64,000 nucleotides of DNA from Enterococcus sp. DIV2402 (GCF_017426705.2 NZ_CP147251.1:2888501-2952500); one strand, 5' to 3'. Shown: positions 1-9,565, numbered from the stretch's first letter. A program made the numbers and translations. The notes: generated by a model not told the origin, from the letters alone.

Positions 1-35
1 CTGCAACAACAAATTGTTTTTGCAGATTTTCAATA

Positions 36-1040
36 TTAATAAATTAATTCAAATAAATCGTTTGTTTCAATGTTCCCAAAATATTTTTTCACATCGATAG
101 CATCAACGACTTCTTTTAACGCATTTTTTTCATATTTTGTTCCTACTAAAGCATCTTCTACGTCTTTTACTTCTCCTAAACCAAAGAAATCACCATAAAT
201 TTTCGCATCAGTAATTTTGCCTTCTGCAACATTTAAGCGCACTTCAATAGAACCAATTGGGAATCGTTTACGACGTTCAATGTCAAAAGCTGGAGATTTT
301 CCATAGTTCCAATCCCAGTTCGCATAATATTTTTCTGAGATTGCTTTGACTTTTTCCCAATCATTATCAGTTAAGGTATACGTTTTGATAGCTTCTACTG
401 AATCGACACCAAAGATTTTCAATAAGATTTCTTGACTGAATTCTTCCGTTGTCATCTCTTGATTCTCTTTTGGTAAGAATGGTTTGATATTCGTTACCCG
501 TGAACGAATCGATTTGATACCTTTTGACTCAATTTTATCTTTACGAACTTTTAAGGAGTTCACCACTTCATTTACATCGCTGTCAAACATGATTGTACCA
601 TGCGCAAACATGCGACCATTTGTAGCATACATCGCATTTCCAGAGAACTTCATGTCATTGATGACTAAATCATTACGACCTTTTAGTTGTGCCCCTTCAA
701 CGCCCATATCATGTAGTGCTTGAATAATTGGCTTCGTTACTTTTTCAAAATCGCGGAATGAATTGCCATCATCAGGCATGATGAAACTAAAGTTTAGATT
801 TCCTTCATCGTGATAAACTGCCCCACCACCACTAAAACGGCGAACAACATGGATTCCATTTTCATCCACATATTCTTTGTTAATCTCTTCAATCGTATTT
901 TGGTTACGACCAATGATAATTGATGGTTCATTGATATAAAAAAGTAAAATCGGCTCGTCAATAGCCATTTCTTGCAATAAAAAAGTTTCAATCGCTAAGT
1001 TTACTCGTGGGTCTCTTAAATCATTTGGTACAAAAATCAT
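36..1040 (-). CDS. lplA: Lipoate-protein ligase A
   Basis: Attaches lipoate to lysines of E2 subunits and GcvH-type acceptors through a lipoyl-AMP intermediate, in the cytoplasm. The 334-residue protein has the biotin/lipoate ligase core: the lipoate-binding motif RRFSGGGAVYHD at residues 67-78 and the catalytic lysine K131 in NDMKFSGNA, followed by a C-terminal accessory domain of about 80 residues as in full-length LplA. The start is supported by AGGAGG ending 9 bases before the ATG. It lies 12 bases downstream of the MBL-fold gene and is probably cotranscribed with it. Family identity is secure; acceptor specificity (LplA versus LplJ type) cannot be read from the sequence. Confidence 0.93.
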   Translation of the reverse strand: MIFVPNDLRDPRVNLAIETFLLQEMAIDEPILLFYINEPSIIIGRNQNTIEEINKEYVDENGIHVVRRFSGGGAVYHDEGNLNFSFIMPDDGNSFRDFEKVTKPIIQALHDMGVEGAQLKGRNDLVINDMKFSGNAMYATNGRMFAHGTIMFDSDVNEVVNSLKVRKDKIESKGIKSIRSRVTNIKPFLPKENQEMTTEEFSQEILLKIFGVDSVEAIKTYTLTDNDWEKVKAISEKYYANWDWNYGKSPAFDIERRKRFPIGSIEVRLNVAEGKITDAKIYGDFFGLGEVKDVEDALVGTKYEKNALKEVVDAIDVKKYFGNIETNDLFELIY

Positions 1041-1052
1041 GCTTCGTTCCTC

Positions 1053-1793
1053 CTAAATTTCAAAAGTTTTCCCTACTTTTGCTAATTCGACAGGCACTTC
1101 ATGCTGCGCTGCTGCACTTGCTTCGGTGCGTAATTGTTCCAAATCACCGAATTGAGGTAAATGAGTTAAAACTAATTTTTTCACCCCTGCTTGACGTGAA
1201 ATTTCTCCAGCTTCTTTAGAAGTAAAATGCGCAATATGATTTTCATTACCTTCAAACAGATAGGTATCTGCTAAAAATAAATCCGCATCTTTGGCAAAAT
1301 CAACAAAACTTTCTAAATAACCAGAGTCACCAGTAAATACAAATATTTTACCTGTACTATTTTCTACAAACCGCATTGCGTAACAAACGACAGGATGAAT
1401 CGTCTTCATAAATGTAACAGAAAAAGGTCCTAAGTTCAACTGTTCTACTTTTAGATAATCATGTCCTTCTGAAACATTCGGTAAGGTCAAGCGAGCAAAC
1501 TGTTCGGCATCTTCTCCATGACCATAAATCGGTAGAATTGGCCGTTCTTCTGTTTTGGGGAATAATTGCCAATAATGTTGTAGCACACCTAAATCAGCCA
1601 CATGATCGGGATGATAATGACTGAGAATCACTGCATCTAAATCTAATGGATTAAACACTTTTTCCAGTTGAATCAATGTTGCACTTCCCGCATCAAGCAG
1701 TAGATTATAACCTTCTGATTGCAATAAAAAACTCGTTGTACCTTCCCCATTATAAGGATATGCGCCAAGGCAACCTAAAACTGTTAGTTTCAT
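1053..1793 (-). CDS. MBL-fold hydrolase (RNase Z-like, YhfI type)
   Basis: Metallo-beta-lactamase-fold protein of 246 residues. The zinc motif HYHPDH is at residues 59-64 (H59, H61, D63, H64); later ligands are likely in the TIHPV stretch, the FTGDSGY aspartate and the THLP histidine near the C-terminus. The length and the missing RNase Z exosite insertion fit the YhfI-like branch, whose substrate is not established. A GAGGAGG ribosome binding site precedes the ATG. It is the first gene of a two-gene unit with lplA, 12 bases apart; in several Firmicutes these two families are neighbours, but a functional link is inference only. No signal peptide, so cytoplasmic. Confidence 0.85.
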   Translation of the reverse strand: MKLTVLGCLGAYPYNGEGTTSFLLQSEGYNLLLDAGSATLIQLEKVFNPLDLDAVILSHYHPDHVADLGVLQHYWQLFPKTEERPILPIYGHGEDAEQFARLTLPNVSEGHDYLKVEQLNLGPFSVTFMKTIHPVVCYAMRFVENSTGKIFVFTGDSGYLESFVDFAKDADLFLADTYLFEGNENHIAHFTSKEAGEISRQAGVKKLVLTHLPQFGDLEQLRTEASAAAQHEVPVELAKVGKTFEI

Positions 1794-1856
1794 AAAAATT
1801 CCTCCTCACCTTTTGTCCTTAGTGTAAACGTTTCGCTAACGACACGCAAATAAAAA

Positions 1857-1893
1857 ATAGAGTGAAAAACCTATCAAAGGATTCTCACTCTAT
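1857..1893. terminator. Terminator after the M42 peptidase gene
   Basis: ATAGAGTGA (1857-1865) pairs with TCACTCTAT (1885-1893). On the minus strand the stem is followed by a T-rich tract, so it should end transcription of the M42 aminopeptidase gene, which stops at 1900. It also separates that gene from the MBL-lplA unit. Confidence 0.75.
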
Positions 1894-1899
1894 TTTTAT

Positions 1900-2985
1900 T
1901 TAATAACTTCTTAACTCATTCACTTTTTTATCATCTAAGCGACGAACTACTTCTGTCACTAATTTAACCGTATTTAAATAATCATCTTCATGAATGATGG
2001 ATGTATGCGAATGTAGGTAACGTACAGGGACGGTAATTGCAATTGATGGAACGCCATCTCTAGTTAAATGCATTTGTCCTGCGTCTGTTCCACCACCTGT
2101 AATGACGGTATATTGGAAAGGAATCTCTAACTCTTCAGCAACGTTAATAACAAAGTTCAATAATTTTTTATGTGGAATCATCGAGGCATCAAAAATTAAC
2201 ACTTGCGGTCCTTTACCCAGAACAGAATCTGCTTCTTTCGGTGTCATTCCTGGTGTATCCCCAGCAGTACCCGTGTCTAAAGCAATTGCGATATCAGGAT
2301 TAACTAAGTGCGTACTTGTACGAGCCCCACGTAATCCGACTTCTTCCATCACGTCACTTCCAGCAAACAAGCAATTTGGATGGCCTTCATTGGCTAAGTT
2401 TTCTAATACACGTAAAGAAACAGCAGTCCCCACACGATTATCCCATGCTTTAGCTAATAAGAATTTACTGTCATTCATCCGTTGGTATTCGATATATGGC
2501 GTAATCATATCTCCTGGTCGAATGCCCCAAGTTTTTGCTTCTTCTTCACTTGACGCCCCAATATCAATAAACATATCTTTGACATCATATGGTTTTTTGC
2601 GTGCTTCCATTGATAGTACATGTGGTGGTTTGGAACCAATAACGCCGTGAATTAATTTTCCATCTTGCGTTTTAATTTCTACTTGTTGTGCAAGCATAAC
2701 TTGGCCCCACCAGCCACCTAATGTTTGGAATTCAATAAAGCCTTTTTCAGTAATTTTGGTGACCATAAAACCAACTTCATCCATATGACCAGAAATAAAG
2801 ATTTTAGGACCGCCACCTTTTCCAGAATGTTTGGCAATCACGCTCCCTAAGCCATCAAAGAAAATATCTTCGGCAAAATCTTTGGCATAGGCTTTAAAAA
2901 CCTCTCGAACTTCTTCTTCGTTGCCAGGTACACCACGAGCAGAAGTTAAATCAATCAATAGTTGTTCCTCTTTTTTTTCTAACAT
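1900..2985 (-). CDS. pepA: M42 family glutamyl/leucyl aminopeptidase
   Basis: Cytoplasmic dinuclear metallo-aminopeptidase of the M42 family (PepA/FrvX/YsdC group), which removes N-terminal, often acidic, residues from peptides. With the start at 2985 it has 361 residues. Metal and catalytic residues are visible in order: H67 and D69 in ISGHMDE, D182 in AWDNRVG, the catalytic EE pair 214-215 in VMEEVGLRG, D237 in ALDTG, and a late histidine in RYLHSH. An in-frame ATG 42 bases upstream lacks a ribosome binding site, whereas AGGAG sits 8 bases before the chosen ATG. Monocistronic, with its own terminator. The pepA symbol follows lactococcal usage; a YsdC-like name would fit equally well. Confidence 0.9.
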   Translation of the reverse strand: MLEKKEEQLLIDLTSARGVPGNEEEVREVFKAYAKDFAEDIFFDGLGSVIAKHSGKGGGPKIFISGHMDEVGFMVTKITEKGFIEFQTLGGWWGQVMLAQQVEIKTQDGKLIHGVIGSKPPHVLSMEARKKPYDVKDMFIDIGASSEEEAKTWGIRPGDMITPYIEYQRMNDSKFLLAKAWDNRVGTAVSLRVLENLANEGHPNCLFAGSDVMEEVGLRGARTSTHLVNPDIAIALDTGTAGDTPGMTPKEADSVLGKGPQVLIFDASMIPHKKLLNFVINVAEELEIPFQYTVITGGGTDAGQMHLTRDGVPSIAITVPVRYLHSHTSIIHEDDYLNTVKLVTEVVRRLDDKKVNELRSY

Positions 2986-3081
2986 CACATACGCTCCTTT
3001 TTTTATACTATAAATTAAGTATAGCACGCATCCAATGAAAGAACAGAATAGCTCGGTTATGTCTCAATTAATTTTTTCTCA

Positions 3082-3870
3082 CTATTTTTCTTTGGTCAGT
3101 TGTTGATTATTTTTGCTAGTACCTGCATAAGAAAATTTATGATCACTTAAGACGAAAGTAAACGTTTCTCGATCAATCGAACCCACAATACTATCACTAT
3201 CGTAGAGTTGCATTAAGAACTGCGCCATCTCTTCACTGTCATGGTATCTTGAAAAGGCTTGGTCATAATTATATGTTGTCGTGTTGTTGGCGACCTTGCC
3301 AAATTCCGTTTTTGTTGCTGCCGGCGCCAAAACCTTCGCTTGTAGCGGTGAATTTGACGCACGTAATTCTAAAGCCAAACCTTCTGTAAAAGAGCTAACA
3401 TAAAATTTTGAGGCACAATACGTTACCGCCGTTGGAACGATTGTATAACCACCCGCCGATGAAATATTAATCAATTGCGTCTGTGGTTGCTGTTGGTATT
3501 TTTGTACGTACAGCATGGATAAAATCGTGAGCGCCTCTACATTGAGTTGCAATAAGGCAGATGTACGCCCAATGGATTGTTCCTCCACCATTGTGTAATA
3601 ACCAAAGCCCGCATTATTAATCCAAGCTTCAATAAAATAGCTGTCTAATTGCTGAAATAGCTTTTCTAGTTCGGCAACTTGCGTTAAATCAAATGGATGC
3701 ACCACAATATCAACCTCTGGACAAGCCTGCTGAATTTGTTCTTTCACTTCTAGTAATTTTTCTTCACGACGAGCGATTAAAATGACATTTTTTCCTCTTT
3801 GGGCAAAAGCTCTCGCTGTAGCCGCCCCAATTCCGGAGCTAGCTCCTGTAATAACAATGTACTTTTTCAT
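3082..3870 (-). CDS. Short-chain dehydrogenase/reductase
   Basis: Classical SDR of 262 residues. TGASSGIG near residue 8 is the Rossmann dinucleotide-binding loop, NNAG is at 85-88, the catalytic serine at 137/138, and Y151-x3-K155 (YCASK) the active-site pair. A basic ARR after the second strand (about residues 33-35) suggests NADPH preference. The substrate is unknown. AGGAGG precedes the ATG. It lies 41 bases downstream of the MerR gene on the same strand, so that regulator may control it. No transmembrane or signal segment. Confidence 0.88.
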   Translation of the reverse strand: MKKYIVITGASSGIGAATARAFAQRGKNVILIARREEKLLEVKEQIQQACPEVDIVVHPFDLTQVAELEKLFQQLDSYFIEAWINNAGFGYYTMVEEQSIGRTSALLQLNVEALTILSMLYVQKYQQQPQTQLINISSAGGYTIVPTAVTYCASKFYVSSFTEGLALELRASNSPLQAKVLAPAATKTEFGKVANNTTTYNYDQAFSRYHDSEEMAQFLMQLYDSDSIVGSIDRETFTFVLSDHKFSYAGTSKNNQQLTKEK

Positions 3871-3911
3871 GAATTTCTCCTCCTTAATAACTTAAGGATA
3901 CGAGCTGGAGT

Positions 3912-4289
3912 TTACTCCATGTCAACTATTTTTTCGTGATAGATAGTTATTTTTTTTGCTAAAAATGCTAGATGTTCATCAATTTCGTGTCGCTGTTTTT
4001 CAAGAAGTTGTTCTTGTTTATAAAGCAATTGTAAACGTTCGTTGATTGTTTCATCTCCTTGGTATCGGAGTTTCGCGTATGTTTGAATGTCGCGAATAGG
4101 CATGCCAATTTGTTTCAGACGTAAAATAAACAGTGTCCATTCATAATCGTTTTCTGTATAGATACGTTGATTTTGTTGATTGCGCCTTGGTTTAAGCAAT
4201 CCTTCTTTTTCATAATATCTCAACGTATCCACGCTCAAATGAACACGTGTTGAAAAAGCGCCAATTGAATATTCTTGTTGATTTTCCAT
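3912..4289 (-). CDS. MerR-family transcriptional regulator
   Basis: DNA-binding regulator of 125 residues. The N-terminal winged helix is typical (YSIGAFSTRVHLSVDTLRYY then EKEGLLKP, residues 7-34), followed by a long antiparallel coiled-coil dimerisation helix (about 75-120). There is no cysteine-rich metal site or C-terminal ligand domain, so it belongs to the small YyaN/AdhR-like MerR proteins often linked to SDR or aldehyde genes. Start: AGGAG, 6 bases, ATG. It begins 10 bases after the ABC permease stop and 41 bases before the SDR, so it may be read with both. The effector is unknown. Confidence 0.88.
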   Translation of the reverse strand: MENQQEYSIGAFSTRVHLSVDTLRYYEKEGLLKPRRNQQNQRIYTENDYEWTLFILRLKQIGMPIRDIQTYAKLRYQGDETINERLQLLYKQEQLLEKQRHEIDEHLAFLAKKITIYHEKIVDME

Positions 4290-4298
4290 AAGTTACTC

Positions 4299-6362
4299 CT
4301 ATTCTTCTACAATCCGCAAATAAAAATTTGTCGTTAAAAAATAAGCTGATGTAAAGATAAATATGGTAATGAAACAAAAGAGATACGCCACCCAATAATT
4401 AGCATCTTGCACTAATTTGGTGAGCATATAAATCGCAAATGAGCCATGACTTGTGGCAAGCAACATTGTTGGAAAGAAAATCCAGGCATTTTGCTGGTAA
4501 ACCGCACGATGTAACGCTTTTTTTGGAAGACCAATTTGCTGTAGTAATTGATAATTTTGTTTTTCTCGTCCAGCTTCAAAAAACTGGCGAACCATTAAGG
4601 TACTCGCTGTAGTAATCAACACAATCATCCCGACAAAAAGCGTGACATACAAGAAAATGCCTCCTTGACGTCGATCGGCACGTACATTAGGATAACGACT
4701 TGTTTGATTTAAACGACTTACACGTTGTCCTTCTGAATCTTCAGAAATATCATCATCAGTAGCACGTTGAATATCGCCTTTTAATTGCCCATTCGTATAT
4801 TCATACTGGTAGCTAATATCATTGCCCCAGTCTGTAGGTAATTGAGAGACATATGTTTTTTGAAATTGCTCTTCATCGTATCCAGTCGCATTCAAATAAA
4901 CCAATTGATAATCTATCCCCTCTGCCTGCTGATAGAGATTGTCAGTTACCACTAATAAATTCGAACCATAACGCAACAAACTATCCCCAATTAAATTGGA
5001 ATAACGCTCACTGAGATGAACGTTTATACCATTTGGTAAAGTTATTTTCTGCTCAGCTTTTGTCAACAATCGTTTGTTCAGCATTGCCGTATTCAAATCA
5101 ATCATCACCGCCTCGTCTGTTTTGTCTAAATTGACTGCGGGTAAGTGGGGAATCATCGTCCGAATTTCATTGTAGCTTTGTTCAGAAATCAAATCAAAAA
5201 GAGCAATCTCTTCATAGGTTTCCTCATCTAAAAATTGAATCGGACGTAATGAATGTGTACCGACTACTTTTAAAGGGACGATAGTTTTTTGAGTAATTTC
5301 TCCGCCATTTTGTTGAAGTAATTCTTCTAAACGCGTAGATTCTTCGACAGTAATTTGAAAGTCAACTGGTTGACTTAAATCCGTGTACCGATAAGACATG
5401 GCAAAAATACCAATTGCTCCACCAATCAATGAAATGGCAATGCCCACAATAACAGAAATCAACGAAAGGGTTCGCCAGCTTTTTGACAGCAAATGACGCG
5501 TATGATTCAACGTAAAAAAACGTAACTGACGATAGCTAAATGCACGCCATTTGGTTGATCCATCTAATAAAGCTTGTATACCATAGGCAAAAAACAAATA
5601 CGTCCCGAAGACGCACAAAGAAAAAATGAACAACGGTACCCATAACACAGAAGAAAAGTCCTCGGTTTGTTGAATGTAACTATTTAGCACGTCAACAAAA
5701 TTTACTGCAATGTAGTAACCAATACTGATCAACAAAACACTAAATATACCAATTAAATAGGCACTCCAACGAACTGTTAAATGCCGACTAGCTATCACTC
5801 GTTTAGGCTGAAACAAGTCAATCAATTGTTTTTGCCAAATCAACCACATATTTTGCAACGAAATTAAACTAATGGCGACAAAAAACATCACTACAGTTGT
5901 TAACACAGAAGCCCATGAAATAAAGAAACGACTTTCAATGTTTAAATCCATAGCTTTGATTAAAATCATCGCAAAAAATTTTGAAAAAACAATCCCCATA
6001 ATGATTCCCACAAGCAGAGAAAAAACGTTCAAAACCACCCCTTCAATTAAAAATTGAAAAATAATACGTGATTTTCGTAGCCCAAACAATTGATACAACC
6101 CAATTTCTTTTTGTCGTTGTTGGATAAAAAATTGGTTAGCGCCTAGCATAAAAAACAACACGACCATGGCAACAAATACATTCCCTAACGTCAATACACC
6201 TTCAATTTGAATATCTTGTCTAGCACGCAAGGTTAGAGGCTGATCATATGTCATCGCACTAAATGAATAAAAAATCATCACGGCAGTTGTCATGGATAAG
6301 AAATAGACAACATAATTCCGCGTTTGACGTAAAAAACTACGCCAAATAATTTTAAAAAGCAT
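4299..6362 (-). CDS. BceB-type ABC transporter permease (FtsX-like)
   Basis: Membrane permease of 687 residues. The pattern is that of the BceB/VraG/YxdM family: one N-terminal helix, clusters of helices, a large extracellular domain of about 200 residues (roughly 330-560) before the last helices, and two FtsX-like cores, about ten helices in all. Family members sense and remove cell-wall-active peptide antibiotics with a BceA-type ATPase. The ATG at 6362 follows GGAGG by 8 bases and overlaps the end of the ATPase gene by 11 bases, which indicates translational coupling. No BceRS-type sensor kinase or response regulator is adjacent, unlike the usual arrangement. The drug specificity cannot be read. 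Confidence 0.88.
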   Translation of the reverse strand: MLFKIIWRSFLRQTRNYVVYFLSMTTAVMIFYSFSAMTYDQPLTLRARQDIQIEGVLTLGNVFVAMVVLFFMLGANQFFIQQRQKEIGLYQLFGLRKSRIIFQFLIEGVVLNVFSLLVGIIMGIVFSKFFAMILIKAMDLNIESRFFISWASVLTTVVMFFVAISLISLQNMWLIWQKQLIDLFQPKRVIASRHLTVRWSAYLIGIFSVLLISIGYYIAVNFVDVLNSYIQQTEDFSSVLWVPLFIFSLCVFGTYLFFAYGIQALLDGSTKWRAFSYRQLRFFTLNHTRHLLSKSWRTLSLISVIVGIAISLIGGAIGIFAMSYRYTDLSQPVDFQITVEESTRLEELLQQNGGEITQKTIVPLKVVGTHSLRPIQFLDEETYEEIALFDLISEQSYNEIRTMIPHLPAVNLDKTDEAVMIDLNTAMLNKRLLTKAEQKITLPNGINVHLSERYSNLIGDSLLRYGSNLLVVTDNLYQQAEGIDYQLVYLNATGYDEEQFQKTYVSQLPTDWGNDISYQYEYTNGQLKGDIQRATDDDISEDSEGQRVSRLNQTSRYPNVRADRRQGGIFLYVTLFVGMIVLITTASTLMVRQFFEAGREKQNYQLLQQIGLPKKALHRAVYQQNAWIFFPTMLLATSHGSFAIYMLTKLVQDANYWVAYLFCFITIFIFTSAYFLTTNFYLRIVEE

Positions 6363-7119
6363 TCCGACGACCTCCTCCTCCGATTGTCGCCTGCATATCA
6401 ATTACTTGTTCAAAAAATTCTTTACGGGTCCCGCGACGAACGACTTCAGCAAAAAACACCCCGTCTTTAATAAATAAAATTCGATTACAATAACTCGCAG
6501 TAAACGGATCATGGGTCACCATTAAGATTGTCGTGTCATTGTGTAAATTGACTTCACTTAAATAACGAAGCAATTCTGTTGCTGATTTAGAATCCAAAGA
6601 TCCAGTCGGTTCATCTGCAAAAATGACGGACGGTTGTGCAACAATCGCTCGTGCAGCGGCGACTCGCTGCTTTTGCCCAATAGATAACTCATCTGGATAC
6701 CGATTTAACAAATACGAAATACCTAATAAATCGGCCACGGTTTGTACGCGTTGCTCCATTTCTGTGCTAGATAATTTATCAATCGCCAAAGGTAATAAAA
6801 TATTGTCCTTACTGGTGAGTGTATCCAATAAATTAAAGTCTTGAAAAATAAAGCCGATTTTTTGACGGCGAAAATCACTTAATTCATTTTCTTTCATACG
6901 GGTGATATCTTTGCCATCAATATAGACCGACCCCATCGTTGGTAAACTGATGGAAGATAAAATATTCATCAGGGTGGTTTTTCCCGCTCCACTCGGTCCC
7001 ATAATTCCAACAAATTCACCTTGATCGACACTAAAAGATAAATTATCTAATACCTTTGTTTGATTAAAGCGGGTACCATATGTTTTTGTTAAATGTTTGA
7101 CATCGATTATTTTTTTCAC
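6352..7119 (-). CDS. BceA-type ABC transporter ATP-binding protein
   Basis: ATPase subunit of 255 residues in the MacB/LolD/BceA family. Walker A is GPSGAGKTT (about residues 41-49), the signature is LSIGQ instead of the canonical LSGGQ, Walker B is VIFADEP with the following D-loop SLDS, and the switch histidine lies in MVTHD. It should power the permease encoded directly downstream, whose start overlaps its stop. Translation starts at GTG 7119, with GAGG 8 bases upstream. Role by family: peptide-antibiotic detoxification; a generic FtsX-type function is the alternative. Confidence 0.9.
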   Translation of the reverse strand: MKKIIDVKHLTKTYGTRFNQTKVLDNLSFSVDQGEFVGIMGPSGAGKTTLMNILSSISLPTMGSVYIDGKDITRMKENELSDFRRQKIGFIFQDFNLLDTLTSKDNILLPLAIDKLSSTEMEQRVQTVADLLGISYLLNRYPDELSIGQKQRVAAARAIVAQPSVIFADEPTGSLDSKSATELLRYLSEVNLHNDTTILMVTHDPFTASYCNRILFIKDGVFFAEVVRRGTRKEFFEQVIDMQATIGGGGRRNAF

Positions 7120-7261
7120 GATTCTCGCCTCTTTTCTCTCTTGTATCTTAGCATATTTTCAATTAATTCTCTAAAATCTAAAAATAAATTTTATACATTT
7201 TGTGTAAAATAAAACAATGAAACTCCCTACTCTCACCTAGCTTATGCCACCCTCTGCATAT

Positions 7262-7306
7262 ACTACATATAGTGTATAAACAAAAATAAACAACTATATA
7301 TAGTTG
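7262..7306. promoter_or_regulatory. Paired NrdR boxes upstream of nrdDG
   Basis: Box 1, ACTACATATAGTGT (7262-7275), reads ACACTATATGTAGT on the other strand, matching the ACACWATATMTWG-type NrdR consensus. Box 2, CAACTATATATAGTTG (7291-7306), is a perfect 16-bp palindrome of the same family. Their centres are 30 bp apart, close to three helical turns, as known for NrdR tandem sites. Box 2 overlaps the -35 element of the nrdD promoter. Confidence 0.85.
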
Positions 7307-7332
7307 AAATCCTTCTTTTTTTATTTTATTAT
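7304..7332 (+). promoter_or_regulatory. nrdDG promoter
   Basis: TTGAAA (7304-7309), a 17-base spacer and TATTAT (7327-7332), about 30 bases before the nrdD start. The -35 overlaps NrdR box 2, so NrdR binding would block RNA polymerase. Confidence 0.6.
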
Positions 7333-7363
7333 AGAGAAGAAGTAAACAAAGGAGTGACACAAA

Positions 7364-9553
7364 ATGACGGCAACTAAATTAAAAGATGAACAATATTTCT
7401 CACCAGCAACTACGGTTGAAATACAAGTCATTAAACGCGATGGACGGACCGTAACGTTTGACGATCAAAAAATTTATAACGCCTTGGTCAAAGCCAAACA
7501 ACAAGTGCAAGGGACTCTTTCACCCATGGACCATCAGCAAGTACATTATCTTGTAACTAAAATCAATCATGAAATTGAGGCGCGTTTTCAAAAAACGGTT
7601 AAAATTTATGAAATCCAAAATATCGTTGAACATATTCTGTTACAACAACATGATTATGCGCTTGCTGAAGAATACATTCGTTATCGGACACAACGTGATT
7701 TCGAACGAAGTCAGGCAACCGACATTAATTTTACAATTGAAAAGCTAATGAATAAAGAACAAAGTGTCGTCAATGAAAATGCCAATAAAGACAGTAATGT
7801 ATTTAACACACAACGTGATTTAACCGCAGGAATTGTTGGCAAATCAATTGGTTTAAAGATGTTACCTCCTCATGTCGCAAACGCACATCAAAAAGGCGAT
7901 ATTCATTATCATGACTTGGATTACCATCCTTATGCCCCAATGACAAATTGTTGCTTAATTGACTTTAAAAAAATGTTAAACGAAGGCTTCAAAATGGGCA
8001 ACGCTGAAGTCGAAGCACCTAAATCTATTCAAACAGCAACTGCGCAAATTTCACAAATTATTGCTAACGTGGCTTCTAGTCAATATGGCGGTTGTTCTGC
8101 CGATCGAGTGGATGAACTTTTAGCGCCTTTTGCTGAGAAAAATTATGAAAAGCATTTAGCAGATGCCAAAAAATGGATTGCAGGCGAAGAACGTCAAATA
8201 GCTTTTGCTCGTAAAAAAACCAAGAAAGACATTTTTGATGCCATGCAAAGCTTAGAATACGAAATCAATACGTTGTTTACATCAAACGGACAAACGCCCT
8301 TCACTTCTCTTGGTTTTGGTTTGGGTACAAATTGGTTTGAACGAGAAATTCAACGAGCGATTTTGCAAAATCGAATCAATGGTTTAGGTAGCGAACATCG
8401 AACAGCTATTTTCCCTAAATTGATTTTCTCTATCAAAAAAGGCGTGAATCTTCAACCACAAGACCCTAATTATGATATCAAGCAATTGGCATTAGAATGT
8501 GCAACGAAACGGATGTATCCTGATATTTTAAATTACGATAAGATTGTGGAGTTAACAGGGAGTTTTAAGGTGCCTATGGGCTGCCGTTCTTTCTTACAAG
8601 GTTGGAAGGATGCAACTGGGCAAGAAATCAATGTTGGACGGATGAATCTAGGTGTAGTCACCCTAAATTTGCCCCGAATTGCCCTTGAAGCACAACATGA
8701 TCAAGCAAAATTTTGGCAGCTTCTAGAAGAACGCCTGCAAATTGTGAAAGATGCACTCGTATATCGAATTGAACGCTGTAAAGAAGCTACACCAACAAAT
8801 GCACCTATCCTCTATATGCACGGCGCGTTTGGCAAGAAACTTGCACCCAATGATGCTGTAGATGAATTATTTAATCATCGTCGTGCGACTGTTTCTCTCG
8901 GATATATTGGATTATATGAAGTCGCTGCGGCATTTTATGATGGCGAATGGGAAGTTAATCCACAAGCTAAAGAATTCACGTTAGCGATTTTACGTGCCTT
9001 AAAAGACCATGCAGATGATTGGGCTGAAGAATATGGGTATCATTTTAGTGTTTATTCAACACCAAGTGAAAGTTTAACCGATCGTTTTTGCCGTCTGGAT
9101 ACTGAAAAATTTGGCGTGATTGAAAATATTACTGACAAAGAATATTATACAAATAGCTTCCATTATGATGTTCGTAAAAATCCGACACCTTTTGAAAAAC
9201 TAGATTTCGAAAAAGATTATCCGTACTATTGTAGCGGTGGCTTTATTCATTACTGTGAATACCCCATTCTACAACAAAATCCGAAAGCCTTAGAAGCTGT
9301 GTGGGATTATTCTTATGAACGTGTTGGCTATTTGGGAACCAATACGCCCATTGACCATTGCTATGAATGTGGGTATGAAGGAGATTTCAAACCAACCGAG
9401 CGTGGTTTTCAATGCCCGCAATGTGGCAATCATGATCCAAAAACCTGCGATGTAGTAAAACGAACATGCGGGTATCTAGGCAATCCACAAGCACGCCCAA
9501 TGGTACATGGACGCCACAAAGAAATTTCTGCACGTGTTAAACACATGAAATAA
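7364..9553 (+). CDS. nrdD: Anaerobic ribonucleoside-triphosphate reductase
   Basis: Class III (oxygen-sensitive, glycyl radical) ribonucleotide reductase that makes dNTPs from NTPs without oxygen, with formate as reductant. The 729-residue protein begins with an ATP-cone (VIKRDGRTVTFDDQKIYNAL, about residues 23-42) that senses dATP. The C-terminus holds four zinc cysteines (CYECG and CPQCG) and the glycyl radical motif RTCGYLG with the radical glycine G703. Start: AGGAG before ATG. It is followed 12 bases later by its activase gene and controlled by NrdR boxes. Full length and intact. Confidence 0.97.
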   Translation: MTATKLKDEQYFSPATTVEIQVIKRDGRTVTFDDQKIYNALVKAKQQVQGTLSPMDHQQVHYLVTKINHEIEARFQKTVKIYEIQNIVEHILLQQHDYALAEEYIRYRTQRDFERSQATDINFTIEKLMNKEQSVVNENANKDSNVFNTQRDLTAGIVGKSIGLKMLPPHVANAHQKGDIHYHDLDYHPYAPMTNCCLIDFKKMLNEGFKMGNAEVEAPKSIQTATAQISQIIANVASSQYGGCSADRVDELLAPFAEKNYEKHLADAKKWIAGEERQIAFARKKTKKDIFDAMQSLEYEINTLFTSNGQTPFTSLGFGLGTNWFEREIQRAILQNRINGLGSEHRTAIFPKLIFSIKKGVNLQPQDPNYDIKQLALECATKRMYPDILNYDKIVELTGSFKVPMGCRSFLQGWKDATGQEINVGRMNLGVVTLNLPRIALEAQHDQAKFWQLLEERLQIVKDALVYRIERCKEATPTNAPILYMHGAFGKKLAPNDAVDELFNHRRATVSLGYIGLYEVAAAFYDGEWEVNPQAKEFTLAILRALKDHADDWAEEYGYHFSVYSTPSESLTDRFCRLDTEKFGVIENITDKEYYTNSFHYDVRKNPTPFEKLDFEKDYPYYCSGGFIHYCEYPILQQNPKALEAVWDYSYERVGYLGTNTPIDHCYECGYEGDFKPTERGFQCPQCGNHDPKTCDVVKRTCGYLGNPQARPMVHGRHKEISARVKHMK

Positions 9554-9565
9554 GGACGTGATAAT

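Noticed and set aside
1821..1845. GTAAACGTTTCGCTAAC as a cre site
   Set aside because: The flanking bases of the consensus are missing; only the CG centre fits.
7178..7360. Open frame of 60 codons on the minus strand between the ABC ATPase and nrdD
   Set aside because: It covers the NrdR boxes and promoter, has no ribosome binding site and no recognisable protein.
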